This document shows positions 46,543 to 56,169 of a stretch of DNA of 64,000 nt, one piece after another. Origin of the DNA: Pseudomonas agarici (lineage in GTDB: Bacteria > Pseudomonadota > Gammaproteobacteria > Pseudomonadales > Pseudomonadaceae); assembly GCF_900109755.1 (NCBI RefSeq), contig NZ_FOAR01000012.1, forward strand, positions 62,001-126,000, given 5' to 3'. The translations under genes were made by a program, and so were the position numbers. How positions within the stretch are numbered: the first letter of the stretch is position 1; every line of letters starts with the position of its first letter. The notes under the pieces are model-generated. The model was given only the letters and a program-made list of their open reading frames with translations. It made no database searches and had not been told where the DNA came from.

Positions 46543-47919
46543 ATGTTTGGTTCCAACGACGACAAGAAGACCCCAGCTGCGGCTGGCGAGAAAAAAAGCC
46601 TGTTCGGATGGCTGCGCAAAAAGCCGCAGGAAGCCGTCGTCGAACAGCCATCAGCGCTGCCTGAAGCCGCGTCGGCACCGTTGCCGACGGTTGCATCGCG
46701 GGCCGAACAACCGTCGGTCGAAACCGCCACGGCGACCGAGCCATGGCTGAGCCTGCCAGTGGCCGAAGAGCCGGTAGCACTGGTTGAAAATATACAAGCC
46801 GAGCAGGTGGTGCCGCCGATTCCACCGGTGGCTGTCGCCGAAGTCGGCGCACCCACGCCGTTTGTCGCAAAACCGGAGCCGGCGCTCGCCCCCGTGGTAC
46901 AGCCGGTCGTTGTCGAGGCCCCCGCGTCGGTGGCGGTTTCCGAACCCGTGGCGGTGGAAGCGGCTAAGCTCGCTGCCGAGGACAGCAAGGTCGGTTTCTT
47001 TGCCCGGCTCAAGCAGGGCCTGTCGAAGACCAGTGCCAGCCTTGGCGAAGGCATGGCCAGCCTGTTCCTCGGTAAGAAGGCTATCGACGATGAGCTGCTC
47101 GAAGAGCTCGAAACCCGGCTGCTGACTGCCGATGTCGGCGTCGAAGCCACCGGTGTGATCATCCAGAGCCTGACTCAGAAGGTCGCGCGCAAGCAGTTGA
47201 CCGACAGCGATGCACTCTACAAGTCGTTGCAGGCCGAACTGGTGACGATGCTCCAGCCCGTCGAGCAGCCGCTGCAGATCGGCGCCCAACACAAGCCCTT
47301 CGTGATCCTGGTAGTCGGTGTCAATGGCGCGGGCAAGACCACCACTATCGGCAAGTTGGCCAAGAAGCTCCAACTGGAAGGCAAGAAGGTCATGCTGGCG
47401 GCGGGCGATACTTTCCGCGCCGCTGCGGTGGAACAATTGCAAGTCTGGGGCGAGCGCAACAATATCCCGGTGATCGCCCAGCACACTGGCGCCGATTCGG
47501 CGTCGGTGATCTTCGATGCGGTCCAGGCGGCCAAGGCCCGTGGCATCGATGTGCTGATCGCCGATACCGCCGGTCGCCTGCACACCAAAGACAATCTGAT
47601 GGAAGAGCTGAAGAAGGTGCGTCGGGTGATCGGCAAGCTGGATGCCGACGCGCCTCATGAAGTGTTGTTGGTACTCGATGCCGGCACCGGCCAGAACGCC
47701 ATCAACCAGGCCAAGCAATTCAACCAGACGGTCCAGTTGAGCGGCCTGGCATTGACTAAGCTCGATGGTACCGCCAAGGGCGGAGTGATCTTTGCCCTGG
47801 CCAAGCAGTTTGGCTTGCCGATCCGCTATGTCGGCGTCGGTGAAGGCATCGACGATTTGCGCACCTTTGAGGCCGAGCCCTTTGTCCAAGCCCTTTTCGC
47901 CGAGCGGGAGCGTTCATGA
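46543..47919 (+). CDS. ftsY: signal recognition particle receptor FtsY
   Basis: 458 residues. An acidic, Ala/Pro/Val-rich A-domain (about 1-140) attaches to the membrane. The NG domain has the P-loop VVGVNGAGKTTTIGKLAKKL, AAGDTFRAAAVEQL, DTAGRLHTKDNLM and TKLDGTAKGG. It receives the SRP-ribosome complex for cotranslational membrane insertion. Its stop overlaps the ftsE start (ATGA). Confidence 0.97.
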   Translation: MFGSNDDKKTPAAAGEKKSLFGWLRKKPQEAVVEQPSALPEAASAPLPTVASRAEQPSVETATATEPWLSLPVAEEPVALVENIQAEQVVPPIPPVAVAEVGAPTPFVAKPEPALAPVVQPVVVEAPASVAVSEPVAVEAAKLAAEDSKVGFFARLKQGLSKTSASLGEGMASLFLGKKAIDDELLEELETRLLTADVGVEATGVIIQSLTQKVARKQLTDSDALYKSLQAELVTMLQPVEQPLQIGAQHKPFVILVVGVNGAGKTTTIGKLAKKLQLEGKKVMLAAGDTFRAAAVEQLQVWGERNNIPVIAQHTGADSASVIFDAVQAAKARGIDVLIADTAGRLHTKDNLMEELKKVRRVIGKLDADAPHEVLLVLDAGTGQNAINQAKQFNQTVQLSGLALTKLDGTAKGGVIFALAKQFGLPIRYVGVGEGIDDLRTFEAEPFVQALFAERERS

Positions 47920-48587
47920 TTCGTTTCGAACAGGTCGGTAAACGCTATCCGAACGGTCACGTCGGCTTGCATGAGCTGAGCTTTCGGGTGCGTCGTGGTG
48001 AATTTCTGTTCGTGACCGGGCACTCCGGCGCGGGTAAAAGTACCTTGCTGCGCCTGCTGCTGGCGATGGAGCGTCCGACCACCGGCAAATTGCTGCTGGC
48101 TGGCCAGGACCTGGGCCAGATCAGCAATGCGCAGATTCCGTTCCTGCGTCGGCAGATCGGCGTGGTGTTCCAGAATCATCAGTTGCTGTTCGACCGCACG
48201 GTATTCAATAACGTCGCCTTGCCGCTGCAGATCCTTGGGTTGTCCAAGGCCGAAGTCGTCAAACGCGTGGATTCGGCCCTCGAACGCGTGGCATTGTCAG
48301 ACAAGACCGACTTGTACCCCGGCGACCTGTCCACCGGTCAACAACAGCGCGTCGGCATTGCCCGGGCCATTGTGCACCGGCCGGCATTGCTGCTGGCAGA
48401 CGAACCGACCGGTAATCTCGACCCGCGTCTGGCGGCGGAAATCATGGGGGTGTTCGAGGATATCAATCGCCTCGGCACTAGCGTGCTGATTGCCAGTCAC
48501 GACCTGGCGCTGATTGCGCGCATGCGTCACCGCATGTTGACCCTGCAGCGTGGCCGCTTGATCGGCGACGGGGAGGCAGCCGTATGA
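47916..48587 (+). CDS. ftsE: cell division ATP-binding protein FtsE
   Basis: 223 residues. ABC ATPase with Walker [18 protein letters not shown], signature [15 protein letters not shown] and Walker [14 protein letters not shown]. With FtsX it drives septal peptidoglycan hydrolases (through EnvC-like activators) and does not transport. Four-base overlaps on both sides show tight coupling in ftsYEX. Confidence 0.97.
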   Translation: MIRFEQVGKRYPNGHVGLHELSFRVRRGEFLFVTGHSGAGKSTLLRLLLAMERPTTGKLLLAGQDLGQISNAQIPFLRRQIGVVFQNHQLLFDRTVFNNVALPLQILGLSKAEVVKRVDSALERVALSDKTDLYPGDLSTGQQQRVGIARAIVHRPALLLADEPTGNLDPRLAAEIMGVFEDINRLGTSVLIASHDLALIARMRHRMLTLQRGRLIGDGEAAV

Positions 48588-49603
48588 GTGCAACCCGCAG
48601 TCCGAAAGTAGCCGAACGCGTGGCGCCGAAAGCCTCCGACCGACCGCCGAAGAAGAAGCGCGAAGAAGACGACGGCCCGGATTTCAGCACCCTGCTGCAC
48701 GCCTGGATCGAAAGCCATCGGGCCAGCCTGCTGGACAGCCTGCGCCGCCTGGGCAAGCAGCCGATCGGTAGCTTTTTTACCTGCCTGGTAATGGCAGTGG
48801 CCCTGAGCCTGCCAATGGGCCTGTCGCTGCTGCTGAGTAATGTCGAGCGCCTGGGCGGCTCGTGGCAGCGTGCGGCACAAATTTCACTGTACTTGCAATT
48901 GGATGCCAGCCCGACGGAAGGCGAAAGCCTGAGCGAGCAGATCAAGGCCATGCCGGGTGTGGCGGATGCCGAGTTCATCAGCAAGGAAAAGGCCCTGGAT
49001 GAGTTTCAGCAGCAGTCCGGGCTGGGCGAGGCACTCAAGGAACTGCCACACAATCCATTGCCGGGCGTGGTCCTGGTGACGCCGGACGAGGTTGACAAGG
49101 CGACACTGGAAGCCTTGCGCCAGCGCCTGGCCGAGTTGCCCAAGGTGCAGCAGGCACAACTGGACCTGGTCTGGGTCGAGCGGTTGGCGGCGATTCTCAA
49201 GCTGGGCGACCGCTTTGTCTTCGGCCTGACCGTGCTGCTGGTTTCTGCATTACTTTTGGTGATAGGCAATACCATTCGTCTTCATATTGAAAACCGCCGC
49301 ACCGAAATCGAAGTGATTAAACTGGTTGGTGGTACGGACAGCTACGTGCGTAGGCCGTTTCTGTACATGGGCGCGCTTTATGGCTTCGGTGCGGGAATTT
49401 TTTCCTGGGGTGTCCTGGCCTTCGGCCTCAGCTGGTTGAACGAGGCGGTGGTCGGGCTTGCCGGTCTGTACGGCAGCGATTTCGCCCTGGCGGGGGTGCC
49501 GTCCGCCGATGGTCTGTCGCTCTTGCTTGGTGCCGTGCTGTTGGGGTATATCGGTGCTTGGATTGCGGTCGCACGGCATCTTCGCGAGCTGGCGCCCAAG
49601 TAA
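48584..49603 (+). CDS. ftsX: cell division membrane protein FtsX
   Basis: 339 residues. Cytoplasmic N-terminus rich in Lys/Glu, a first helix (FFTCLVMAVALSLPMGLSLLL), a periplasmic domain (about 75-200) that contacts the hydrolase activator, then three helices, including VLLVSALLLVIGNTIRLHIE, and the GGTDSYVRRPFLYMGALYG loop. Partner of FtsE. Confidence 0.96.
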   Translation: MSATRSPKVAERVAPKASDRPPKKKREEDDGPDFSTLLHAWIESHRASLLDSLRRLGKQPIGSFFTCLVMAVALSLPMGLSLLLSNVERLGGSWQRAAQISLYLQLDASPTEGESLSEQIKAMPGVADAEFISKEKALDEFQQQSGLGEALKELPHNPLPGVVLVTPDEVDKATLEALRQRLAELPKVQQAQLDLVWVERLAAILKLGDRFVFGLTVLLVSALLLVIGNTIRLHIENRRTEIEVIKLVGGTDSYVRRPFLYMGALYGFGAGIFSWGVLAFGLSWLNEAVVGLAGLYGSDFALAGVPSADGLSLLLGAVLLGYIGAWIAVARHLRELAPK

Positions 49604-49656
49604 TTAACGTCAAATTAATGTGTTTTTGTTGGTATTGACCGTAGTCGTGGTTCAGG

Positions 49657-49683
49657 GAACTTGTCTTGTGGTCCCCGGTCAAT
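49657..49683 (+). promoter_or_regulatory. possible sigma-E (AlgU)-type promoter of rpoH
   Basis: GAACTT (49657-49662), 16 bp, then TCAAT (49679-49683), close to the AlgU/sigma-E pattern GAACTT-N16-TCTGA. An AlgU-driven rpoH promoter is known in P. aeruginosa. A TTGACC at 49636 could be part of a separate housekeeping promoter. Confidence 0.5.
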
Positions 49684-49732
49684 TTTCGCAGTGCTTCACT
49701 GCACGAGTCATGTGAGTCGGAGGTTTTTTCGT

Positions 49733-50587
49733 ATGACCACTTCTTTGCAACCTGCCTATGCGCTGGTCCCAGGTGCGAACCTGGAGGCTTACGTCAATAC
49801 GGTGAACAGCATTCCACTGCTGACGCCGGAGCAGGAGCGTGAACTGGCCGAGAGTCTCTATTATGAGCAGGATCTGGGGGCGGCTCGGCAGATGGTGCTC
49901 GCCCACCTGCGTTTTGTCGTGCATATCGCCCGTAGCTATTCCGGCTACGGTCTGGCCCAGGCTGATCTGATCCAGGAAGGTAACGTTGGCTTGATGAAAG
50001 CGGTGAAACGTTTCAATCCGGAAATGGGTGTGCGTCTGGTGTCGTTTGCCGTGCACTGGATCAAGGCAGAAATCCACGAATTCATCTTGCGCAACTGGCG
50101 GATCGTCAAAGTGGCGACCACCAAGGCCCAGCGCAAGTTGTTCTTCAACCTGCGCAGCCAGAAGAAGCGCCTGGCCTGGTTGAACAACGAGGAAGTTCAT
50201 CGCGTGGCCGAAAGCCTTGGGGTCGAGCCGCGTGAAGTGCGCGAGATGGAAAGCCGGCTGACCGGTCAGGACATGGCGTTCGATCCGGCGGCGGAAGCCG
50301 ACGATGACAGCGCGTTCCAGTCTCCGGCCAACTATCTGGAAGATCATCGCTACGATCCGGCTCGTCAGCTGGAGGATGCCGACTGGAGCGAAAACTCCAA
50401 TAGCAACCTGCACGAGGCCCTGGAAGTCCTGGACGAACGCAGTCGCGACATTCTCTACCAACGCTGGTTGGCGGAAGATAAAGCCACGTTGCACGACCTG
50501 GCGCAAAAGTACAACGTCTCAGCCGAGCGTATCCGCCAGTTGGAAAAGAGCGCGATGAACAAACTCAAACTGTCGATTGCCGCGTAG
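49733..50587 (+). CDS. rpoH: heat-shock sigma factor RpoH (sigma-32)
   Basis: 284 residues from the ATG at 49733. Region 2 reads [20 protein letters not shown], then [20 protein letters not shown]; the RpoH box is [18 protein letters not shown]. Region 4 ends [20 protein letters not shown], the -35 recognition helix. It directs transcription of chaperones and proteases. The long coding frame could contain the usual translational thermosensor around the start, which I did not fold. Confidence 0.97.
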   Translation: MTTSLQPAYALVPGANLEAYVNTVNSIPLLTPEQERELAESLYYEQDLGAARQMVLAHLRFVVHIARSYSGYGLAQADLIQEGNVGLMKAVKRFNPEMGVRLVSFAVHWIKAEIHEFILRNWRIVKVATTKAQRKLFFNLRSQKKRLAWLNNEEVHRVAESLGVEPREVREMESRLTGQDMAFDPAAEADDDSAFQSPANYLEDHRYDPARQLEDADWSENSNSNLHEALEVLDERSRDILYQRWLAEDKATLHDLAQKYNVSAERIRQLEKSAMNKLKLSIAA

Positions 50588-50602
50588 CCGACGCAATAAT
50601 AG

Positions 50603-50635
50603 TTGTGGCGTTCCGACAAGCGCGCTCGCCACACG
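50603..50635. repeat. REP-type palindrome between rpoH and mtgA
   Basis: TTGTGGCG, TTCCGACAAGCGCGCT, CGCCACA: a standard Pseudomonas REP sequence between two convergent stops. It may protect the 3' ends of both mRNAs. Confidence 0.72.
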
Positions 50636-50650
50636 CTGGCTGGCGCTCGG

Positions 50651-51373
50651 TTATAGCGCCCAGGGCGTCTTGCGTGAAGTGTTCAGTCCCGTTAGGTGGC
50701 TACTGCCACCCAACTGGCTCATTTGTTGGCGAATCCAGCCGGCACGCCGTGCCACGTAGGTGCTTGGATGGCTCGCACTCCATTTGCGGGGATTGGGCAG
50801 CACTGCCGCCAGCAAGCTGGCCTGCTGACGCGACAAGGCCGCCGCACTGACGCCGAAGTGGTGCCGCGCCGCCGCTTCGGCGCCAAACACCCCGTCATCC
50901 CATTCAGCGCTATTGAGGTACACCTCGAGAATCCGCTGCTTGGGCCACATGACTTCGATCAGCATGGTAAACCAGGCTTCCAATCCCTTGCGCAGGTAAC
51001 TGCGACCGGACCAGAGAAACAGGTTCTTCGCCACCTGCTGACTGAGGGTGCTGGCGCCCCGGATCGAACCGCCACGTTCGTTATGGGCCAAAGCAGCCTG
51101 GATCGCGCCGAAATCGAAGCCCCAGTGCTCGGGAAACTTCTGGTCCTCGCCGGCCATCGCCGCTACCTTGAGGTCGTCGGAGATCTGGTTCCAGGGTTTC
51201 CAGGTGCGTTGCAGGTCGATCGGCTCGCCCTCGGTCCATGACTCGATCTTGCGCTCGATCATCAGCGCGGTGCCTGGCGGCGGCAGCCAACGCAATAGCA
51301 ACACCAACAGCACGCTCGCAATAGCGAACCACTTCAAGACGATGGTGAGGCGACGGAAAAGAAAACTCAGCAT
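50651..51373 (-). CDS. mtgA: monofunctional biosynthetic peptidoglycan transglycosylase
   Basis: 240 residues from the ATG at 51373. One N-terminal membrane helix (FAIASVLLVLLLRWL) and a GT51 domain with the catalytic Glu in AGEDQKFPEHWGFD, then RGASTLSQQVAKNLFLW and EVYLNSAEWDDGVFGAEAAA. It polymerises lipid II glycan strands without transpeptidase activity. Confidence 0.96.
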   Translation of the reverse strand: MLSFLFRRLTIVLKWFAIASVLLVLLLRWLPPPGTALMIERKIESWTEGEPIDLQRTWKPWNQISDDLKVAAMAGEDQKFPEHWGFDFGAIQAALAHNERGGSIRGASTLSQQVAKNLFLWSGRSYLRKGLEAWFTMLIEVMWPKQRILEVYLNSAEWDDGVFGAEAAARHHFGVSAAALSRQQASLLAAVLPNPRKWSASHPSTYVARRAGWIRQQMSQLGGSSHLTGLNTSRKTPWAL

Positions 51374-51443
51374 GGAGATGGCTTGGCCGGGGCGTTGGAG
51401 CGGGCCATTATACAGACCCTGTGTCCCCTGAATGGAGTTCGTC

Positions 51444-51815
51444 ATGTTGCGTGCTTTTCTGCTGCTCGCCGGATTTTTCGGCTTCACCGGTGTCGCCCTC
51501 GGCGCCTTCGCCGCCCACGGCCTGAAGAACCGCCTGAGCGCGGACTACCTGGCGATCTTCCATACCGGCGTCAGTTACCAGTTGATCCATGCCTTGGCAT
51601 TGTTCGGCGTCGCCTTGCTGGCTGCGCATATCCCTGGGCGGCTGGTGACGTGGGCTGGCGCGGCGTTTACGGCAGGCATCCTGCTGTTCTCCGGCAGTCT
51701 GTACCTGTTGACCCTGACGGGTGTGAGTAAGCTTGGCCTCATCACTCCATTGGGTGGCCTGGCGTTTCTCGGGGGATGGTTCTGCCTGGGTCTGGCCGCT
51801 TGGCGTCTGGCTTGA
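51444..51815 (+). CDS. DUF423 membrane protein
   Basis: 123 residues from the ATG at 51444 (GGAGTTCGTC upstream). Four helices and the DUF423 signature GAFAAHGLKNRLSADYLAIF, HTGVSYQLIHALALFGVALL. Function unknown. From memory it sits next to mtgA and thiS in other Pseudomonas too. Confidence 0.88.
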   Translation: MLRAFLLLAGFFGFTGVALGAFAAHGLKNRLSADYLAIFHTGVSYQLIHALALFGVALLAAHIPGRLVTWAGAAFTAGILLFSGSLYLLTLTGVSKLGLITPLGGLAFLGGWFCLGLAAWRLA

Positions 51816-51905
51816 CTGCCAGGTCCATTTGAAGACGAATGGCTTGGGTCGCCCTGGCTGATCGGGCTAGAATGCGGGCCCCTAAAAATGATGGCAGCCC
51901 GGCGC

Positions 51906-52106
51906 ATGCACATTCAATTGAACGGCGAATCCTTTGAACTGCCCGACGGCGAAACCGTCGCGGCATTGCTGGCCCGGCTTGACCTGACCGGGCGGCGAGT
52001 GGCGGTGGAGCTGAACCTGGATATCGTCCCGCGTAGCCAGCATGGCGAGACCGCCCTGCAGGAAGGCGATCAGGTCGAAGTGGTGCAGGCCATTGGCGGC
52101 GGCTAG
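51906..52106 (+). CDS. thiS: thiamine biosynthesis sulfur carrier ThiS
   Basis: 66 residues from the ATG at 51906, ubiquitin-like fold, ending VEVVQAIGGG; the C-terminal Gly-Gly is adenylated and thiocarboxylated. It gives sulfur to ThiG for the thiazole ring. Oddity: the TAG stop (52104-52106) is part of the terminal CTAG of a 165-bp mobile-element-like repeat, so the element abuts the gene exactly. The ribosome site is weak. Confidence 0.95.
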   Translation: MHIQLNGESFELPDGETVAALLARLDLTGRRVAVELNLDIVPRSQHGETALQEGDQVEVVQAIGGG

Positions 52107-52267
52107 TGGCTTGTACGGTGAGTTCGTTAGCTCAAGTTCGGATGCCATAAGTCCATGGCCAAGGCGCTGTGACGAGTCATAGCCGGGCTATGGCGAGGAA
52201 CAGCAACGCAAGCCAGGGATTTAGGGCGCCGAAATGGACTCATAGAACTCACCACACAGGCCACTAG
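52103..52267 (-). repeat. 165-bp MITE-like element, copy 2, between thiS and thiG
   Basis: Inverted relative to copy 1 at 27454-27618 and of the same length. Its ends are CTAGTGGCTTGTACGGTGAG and TCACCACACAGGCCACTAG. It fills nearly all the gap between thiS and thiG, genes that are usually nearly adjacent. Confidence 0.9.
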
Positions 52268-52317
52268 TTGTCCCTGACCCACTCTGCAAACCCTCAACCC
52301 TTCAAGAGGATTCCCGA

Positions 52318-53112
52318 ATGAGCACTGTTCGCAGCGACAAGCCCTTCGTGCTGGCCGGTCGTACCTTCCAGTCCCGCCTGTTGGTCGGTACCGGCAAATA
52401 CCGCGATATGGAAGAAACCCGGCTGGCCATCGAGGCCTCGGGTGCCGAGATCGTTACGGTGGCCGTGCGCCGCACCAACCTGGGCCAGAACCCCGGTGAA
52501 CCGAACCTGCTGGATGTCCTGCCGCCGGATCGCTACACCATCTTGCCGAACACTGCCGGTTGTTATGACGCCATCGAGGCCGTGCGTACCTGCCGTCTGG
52601 CCCGTGAGCTGTTGGACGGTCACAACCTGGTGAAGCTGGAAGTCCTGGCCGACCAGAAGACCCTGTTTCCCAACGTGATCGAAACCCTCAAGGCCGCCGA
52701 AGTGCTGGTCAGGGAAGGCTTCGATGTGATGGTCTACACCAGCGACGACCCGATCATCGCTCGTCAACTGGCGGAAATCGGCTGCATTGCGGTCATGCCG
52801 CTGGCGGGCTTGATCGGCACCGGCCTGGGGATCTGTAACCCGTACAACCTGCAAATCATCCTGGAAGAAGCCAAGATTCCCGTACTGGTGGATGCCGGTG
52901 TCGGCACCGCCTCCGACGCCACCATTGCCATGGAGTTGGGCTGCGAAGCGGTGCTGATGAACTCGGCCATCGCCCATGCCCAGCAACCGATCCTGATGGC
53001 CGAGGCGATGAAACATGCCATCGTTGCCGGTCGCCTGGCCTACCTCGCCGGTCGCATGCCGAAAAAACTTTATGCCAGCGCCTCCTCGCCGCTGGATGGT
53101 CTGATCAAGTAA
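52318..53112 (+). CDS. thiG: thiazole synthase
   Basis: 264 residues. Forms the thiazole phosphate with ThiS thiocarboxylate, dehydroglycine and deoxyxylulose phosphate. The Schiff-base Lys lies in [11 protein letters not shown]; the TIM-barrel phosphate loop is [20 protein letters not shown], preceded by [13 protein letters not shown]. It is followed after 9 bp by trmB. Confidence 0.97.
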   Translation: MSTVRSDKPFVLAGRTFQSRLLVGTGKYRDMEETRLAIEASGAEIVTVAVRRTNLGQNPGEPNLLDVLPPDRYTILPNTAGCYDAIEAVRTCRLARELLDGHNLVKLEVLADQKTLFPNVIETLKAAEVLVREGFDVMVYTSDDPIIARQLAEIGCIAVMPLAGLIGTGLGICNPYNLQIILEEAKIPVLVDAGVGTASDATIAMELGCEAVLMNSAIAHAQQPILMAEAMKHAIVAGRLAYLAGRMPKKLYASASSPLDGLIK

Positions 53113-53121
53113 GAGCCATTG

Positions 53122-53847
53122 ATGACTGAATCGAACGACACGCCAATCCAGACGGAAGAAGGCGAAGAGCGCCAGCACCGCCGCATCAAGAGTTTCGTGA
53201 TGCGCGCCGGACGCATGACCGAAGGTCAGCAGAAAGGGCTGGAGCAGGGCACGCCGCTGTTCGTCCTGCCGCTGGCCGAGGCACCGGTAGATTTTGACCA
53301 GGTGTTTGGTCGCTCGGCGCCACGCTCGCTGGAAATCGGCTTCGGCATGGGCCATTCCCTGTTGGAGATGGCGGCGGCGGCACCGGAGCAGGACTTTATC
53401 GGCGTTGAAGTGCACCGTCCGGGTGTCGGTGCGTTGCTCAATGGCGTATTGACCCAGGGCCTGAAAAACCTGCGAGTCTACGACTGCGATGCGATCGAAG
53501 TGCTCAACCGCTGCGTGGCGGACAACAGCCTGGATCGGCTGATGCTGTTTTTCCCGGACCCTTGGCACAAGAGTCGTCATCACAAGCGGCGCATCGTCCA
53601 GGCGTCCTTTGCCGAGCTGGTGCGCAGCAAGTTGAAGGTCGGCGGGATTCTGCACATGGCCACCGACTGGGAGCCGTATGCCGAATACATGCTGGAAGTG
53701 ATGAATGTCGCGCCGGGCTATCGCAACCTGGCCGCAGATGGCCAATACGTACCGCGTCCGGCCGAGCGTCCGATCACCAAGTTCGAACGTCGTGGCGAGC
53801 GTTTGGGGCATGGGGTGTGGGATTTGAAGTTCGAGAAGCTGAGCTGA
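53122..53847 (+). CDS. trmB: tRNA (guanine46-N7)-methyltransferase
   Basis: 241 residues from the ATG at 53122 (a TTG one codon earlier is less likely). SAM motif [15 protein letters not shown], then [16 protein letters not shown] and the TrmB signature [18 protein letters not shown]. It modifies G46 in the variable loop of tRNA. Spacing of 9 bp to thiG suggests one transcript. Confidence 0.96.
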   Translation: MTESNDTPIQTEEGEERQHRRIKSFVMRAGRMTEGQQKGLEQGTPLFVLPLAEAPVDFDQVFGRSAPRSLEIGFGMGHSLLEMAAAAPEQDFIGVEVHRPGVGALLNGVLTQGLKNLRVYDCDAIEVLNRCVADNSLDRLMLFFPDPWHKSRHHKRRIVQASFAELVRSKLKVGGILHMATDWEPYAEYMLEVMNVAPGYRNLAADGQYVPRPAERPITKFERRGERLGHGVWDLKFEKLS

Positions 53848-53893
53848 GGTGCTGAACTGGGTTTGGACCGAGTGCCTACCCAGATCGCGACTC

Positions 53894-53921
53894 TGTAGGA
53901 GCCGATAAGCCGATTCCTACG
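53894..53921. repeat. short REP-like hairpin
   Basis: TGTAGGAGCCG and CGATTCCTACG arms; the TGTAGGAGC motif recurs in many Pseudomonas intergenic palindromes. It lies beyond the trmB stop and may act as its terminator. Confidence 0.5.
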
Positions 53922-53947
53922 GTGACCAGGCTTTAACTTTTTGCCCG

Positions 53948-54047
53948 TTAGGGGCTGTACGAAATGTTTTCGAGCGAAGGCCAGGCAAGGCGATCCGGTT
54001 TTCAACGCCGCATGAGCGAGCGCAAACACATTTCCTACAACGCCTAG
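53948..54047. repeat. 100-bp palindromic-ended element (second family)
   Basis: It begins TTAGGGGCTGTACGAAATGT and ends ACATTTCCTACAACGCCTAG. The ends are imperfect inverted repeats of about 23 bp. It carries no gene, and its CTAG end supplies the TAG stop (54044-54046) of the DUF3392 gene on the minus strand. It is a short MITE-like element unrelated in its core to the 165-bp family. Confidence 0.7.
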
Positions 54048-54367
54048 CGCCGATCCGCCACCACCCCGATCAACACCAGAACCACCAACAACACCGGTGC
54101 CAGGCTGTAGTTGTTGAACTGGCTCAGGCCTCGCACCACCCAGGGCGTGGCGTAGATCAGCGCCGCGCCGCTGCCGATCATGCACAACAGCGCCAGCAGC
54201 GGTACACGCAGGGCGCCGGCGATGCTGCCCAGGCGTTGATCGATCCAACCCTTGATATCGGCGCCAAACAGCACCAGCAGGCAGCCCACCAACGCCAGGG
54301 CAATTTCCGACAGGTTGCTGCGGCTCCAGCGTGACACCGTGGCGAGCAGGTCGAGTAGCAGGTCCAT
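54044..54367 (-). CDS. DUF3392 membrane protein
   Basis: 107 residues with three hydrophobic helices (IALALVGCLLVLFGADI, LLALLCMIGSGAALIY, LAPVLLVVLVLIGVVA) and the conserved GWIDQRLGSIAGALRVP. Function unknown. It follows hemW by 9 bp and ends in the CTAG of a repeat element; the C-terminal residues VADRR may therefore have been set by that insertion. Confidence 0.85.
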   Translation of the reverse strand: MDLLLDLLATVSRWSRSNLSEIALALVGCLLVLFGADIKGWIDQRLGSIAGALRVPLLALLCMIGSGAALIYATPWVVRGLSQFNNYSLAPVLLVVLVLIGVVADRR

Positions 54368-54376
54368 GGGGTTTCC

Positions 54377-55576
54377 TTAGGTCAAGAAGTATTGCAGCAG
54401 GTCGTTGAGAAATAGCTGGCCACGGGCGGTCGCCGCCAGGCGTGTGGGTTCGACCTGCAACAGGCCGTTTTGTTCTGCTTCGGCCCGCCCTTCGTGCAAA
54501 CGGTCGAGACTCAGTCCGGTGCGTTGCGCAAACAAGATCGCATCGACGCCCTCGGTCAGCCGCAGGGCATTCATCAGGAACTCGAACGGCAACTCGTCGT
54601 TACTCAGGGCTTTCTCCCCAGCCTGGAAACTTTTGGCCGGGTTCAGGTAGTCCTTGGGCAGGCGGGTTTTCCAGGTGCGAACGATGCGCCCGTCCGGGTG
54701 GCTGAGTTTGCCGTGGGCTCCGGCACCGATGCCGATGAAGTCGCCGAAGCGCCAGTAATTGAGATTGTGCCGCGCCGCACGCCCCGACTGGGCATAGGCC
54801 GAGACCTCGTATTGGGTATAGCCGTGTTCGGCCAGCAGGGCCTGCCCAGCTTCCTGGATATCCCACAGGGTGTCGTCCTCCGGCAGCGTCGGCGGCTGGT
54901 TCCAGAACACGGTGTTGGGCTCCAGGGTCAACTGGTACCAGGACAGGTGCGTCGGCTTCAGCGCGATGGCCTGGCGCAGGTCGCCGAGGGCGTCTTCCAG
55001 GGACTGGTCGGGCAAGCCGTGCATCAGGTCCAGGTTGAAGTTGTCAAAGCCGGCCCGGCGCGCCATGTCCGCCGCTCGCATGGCTTCGTCGCCGGTGTGG
55101 ATGCGACCCAGAGCCTTGAGTTTTGCTGCCTGGAAGCTCTGGATACCAATCGACAGGCGATTGATCCCCAACTGCCGGTAGGCGACGAATTTCTCCTGCT
55201 CGAAGGTTCCCGGATTGGCTTCCAGGGTGATTTCGATATCGCTGGCGAACGGGATGCGCGCCTCGACACCCTTGAGCAAGCGCCCCAGTGCCTGGGCGCT
55301 GAACAGGCTCGGCGTGCCGCCGCCGAAGAAGATCGAACTCAGTTCACGGCCATGGACGGCCAACAGATTCTGGTCGAGGTCGGCCAGCAGCGCGTCGACA
55401 TACGCTTGCTCCGGCAATACCGGGCTGGCGGCGTGGGAGTTGAAGTCGCAATACGGGCATTTGCGCACGCACCAGGGGATATGGATGTACAGCGCCAAGG
55501 GCGGCAGTTGCGCCAGGGGCGCCCGAGGAGGTTGCGCACCGCCATGGATCAGCGGTAGCGAGGAGGTCCGAGTCAT
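54377..55576 (-). CDS. hemW: radical SAM protein HemW
   Basis: 399 residues. Radical SAM cluster motif [15 protein letters not shown], then [39 protein letters not shown], and a C-terminal HemN domain. Once called an oxygen-independent coproporphyrinogen oxidase, HemW is now regarded as a haem chaperone; the cluster Cys spacing is CxxxCxxC as expected. It overlaps rdgB by four bases. Confidence 0.94.
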   Translation of the reverse strand: MTRTSSLPLIHGGAQPPRAPLAQLPPLALYIHIPWCVRKCPYCDFNSHAASPVLPEQAYVDALLADLDQNLLAVHGRELSSIFFGGGTPSLFSAQALGRLLKGVEARIPFASDIEITLEANPGTFEQEKFVAYRQLGINRLSIGIQSFQAAKLKALGRIHTGDEAMRAADMARRAGFDNFNLDLMHGLPDQSLEDALGDLRQAIALKPTHLSWYQLTLEPNTVFWNQPPTLPEDDTLWDIQEAGQALLAEHGYTQYEVSAYAQSGRAARHNLNYWRFGDFIGIGAGAHGKLSHPDGRIVRTWKTRLPKDYLNPAKSFQAGEKALSNDELPFEFLMNALRLTEGVDAILFAQRTGLSLDRLHEGRAEAEQNGLLQVEPTRLAATARGQLFLNDLLQYFLT

Positions 55577-56169
55577 TGCAGGCCCAGGCGTTGGCGCAGC
55601 AGGACCATGGCGCGGGCGCGGTGACTGAGTTGGTTCTTTTCCACGGGGTTCAGCTCGGCGCTGGAGCAGTCGCGCTCCGGTACCCAGAACAGCGGGTCAT
55701 AGCCAAAGCCCCGTTCACCGCGCGCGGCAGTCAGAATACGGCCGTGCCACAGGCCTTCACAGAGAATCGGCAGTGGGTCGTCGGCGTGTCGCACCAGCGC
55801 CAGGACGCAGACGAACTGGGCGCCACGCTCGGCCTGCGGGACATCCCTGAGGGCCTCCAGCAGCTTGGCATTGTTCGCCGCGTCGCCCTGACCGTCGGCA
55901 TAACGGGCCGAGTAGATCCCTGGCGCACCGCCGAGGAAGTCCACCGCCAGGCCAGAATCGTCGGCCAGCGCCGGCAAACCGCATATACGTGCGGCATTGC
56001 GGGCCTTGAGGATGGCGTTCTCGACAAACGACAGACCGGTTTCTTCCGGCTCGACACTGCTGAACTCGCCGATCGAGCGCAGTTGCACCGAATCACCGAG
56101 CATGGCCTGGAGTTCTTTGAGTTTGCCAGCGTTGTGGCTGGCCAGTACCAGTTGAGTGAAGTTCATCAT
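55573..56169 (-). CDS. rdgB: XTP/dITP pyrophosphatase
   Basis: 198 residues. Ham1 family: [54 protein letters not shown]. It removes deaminated purine triphosphates from the pool. ATGA overlaps with DUF4426 upstream and hemW downstream mark an operon. Confidence 0.96.
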   Translation of the reverse strand: MMNFTQLVLASHNAGKLKELQAMLGDSVQLRSIGEFSSVEPEETGLSFVENAILKARNAARICGLPALADDSGLAVDFLGGAPGIYSARYADGQGDAANNAKLLEALRDVPQAERGAQFVCVLALVRHADDPLPILCEGLWHGRILTAARGERGFGYDPLFWVPERDCSSAELNPVEKNQLSHRARAMVLLRQRLGLQ

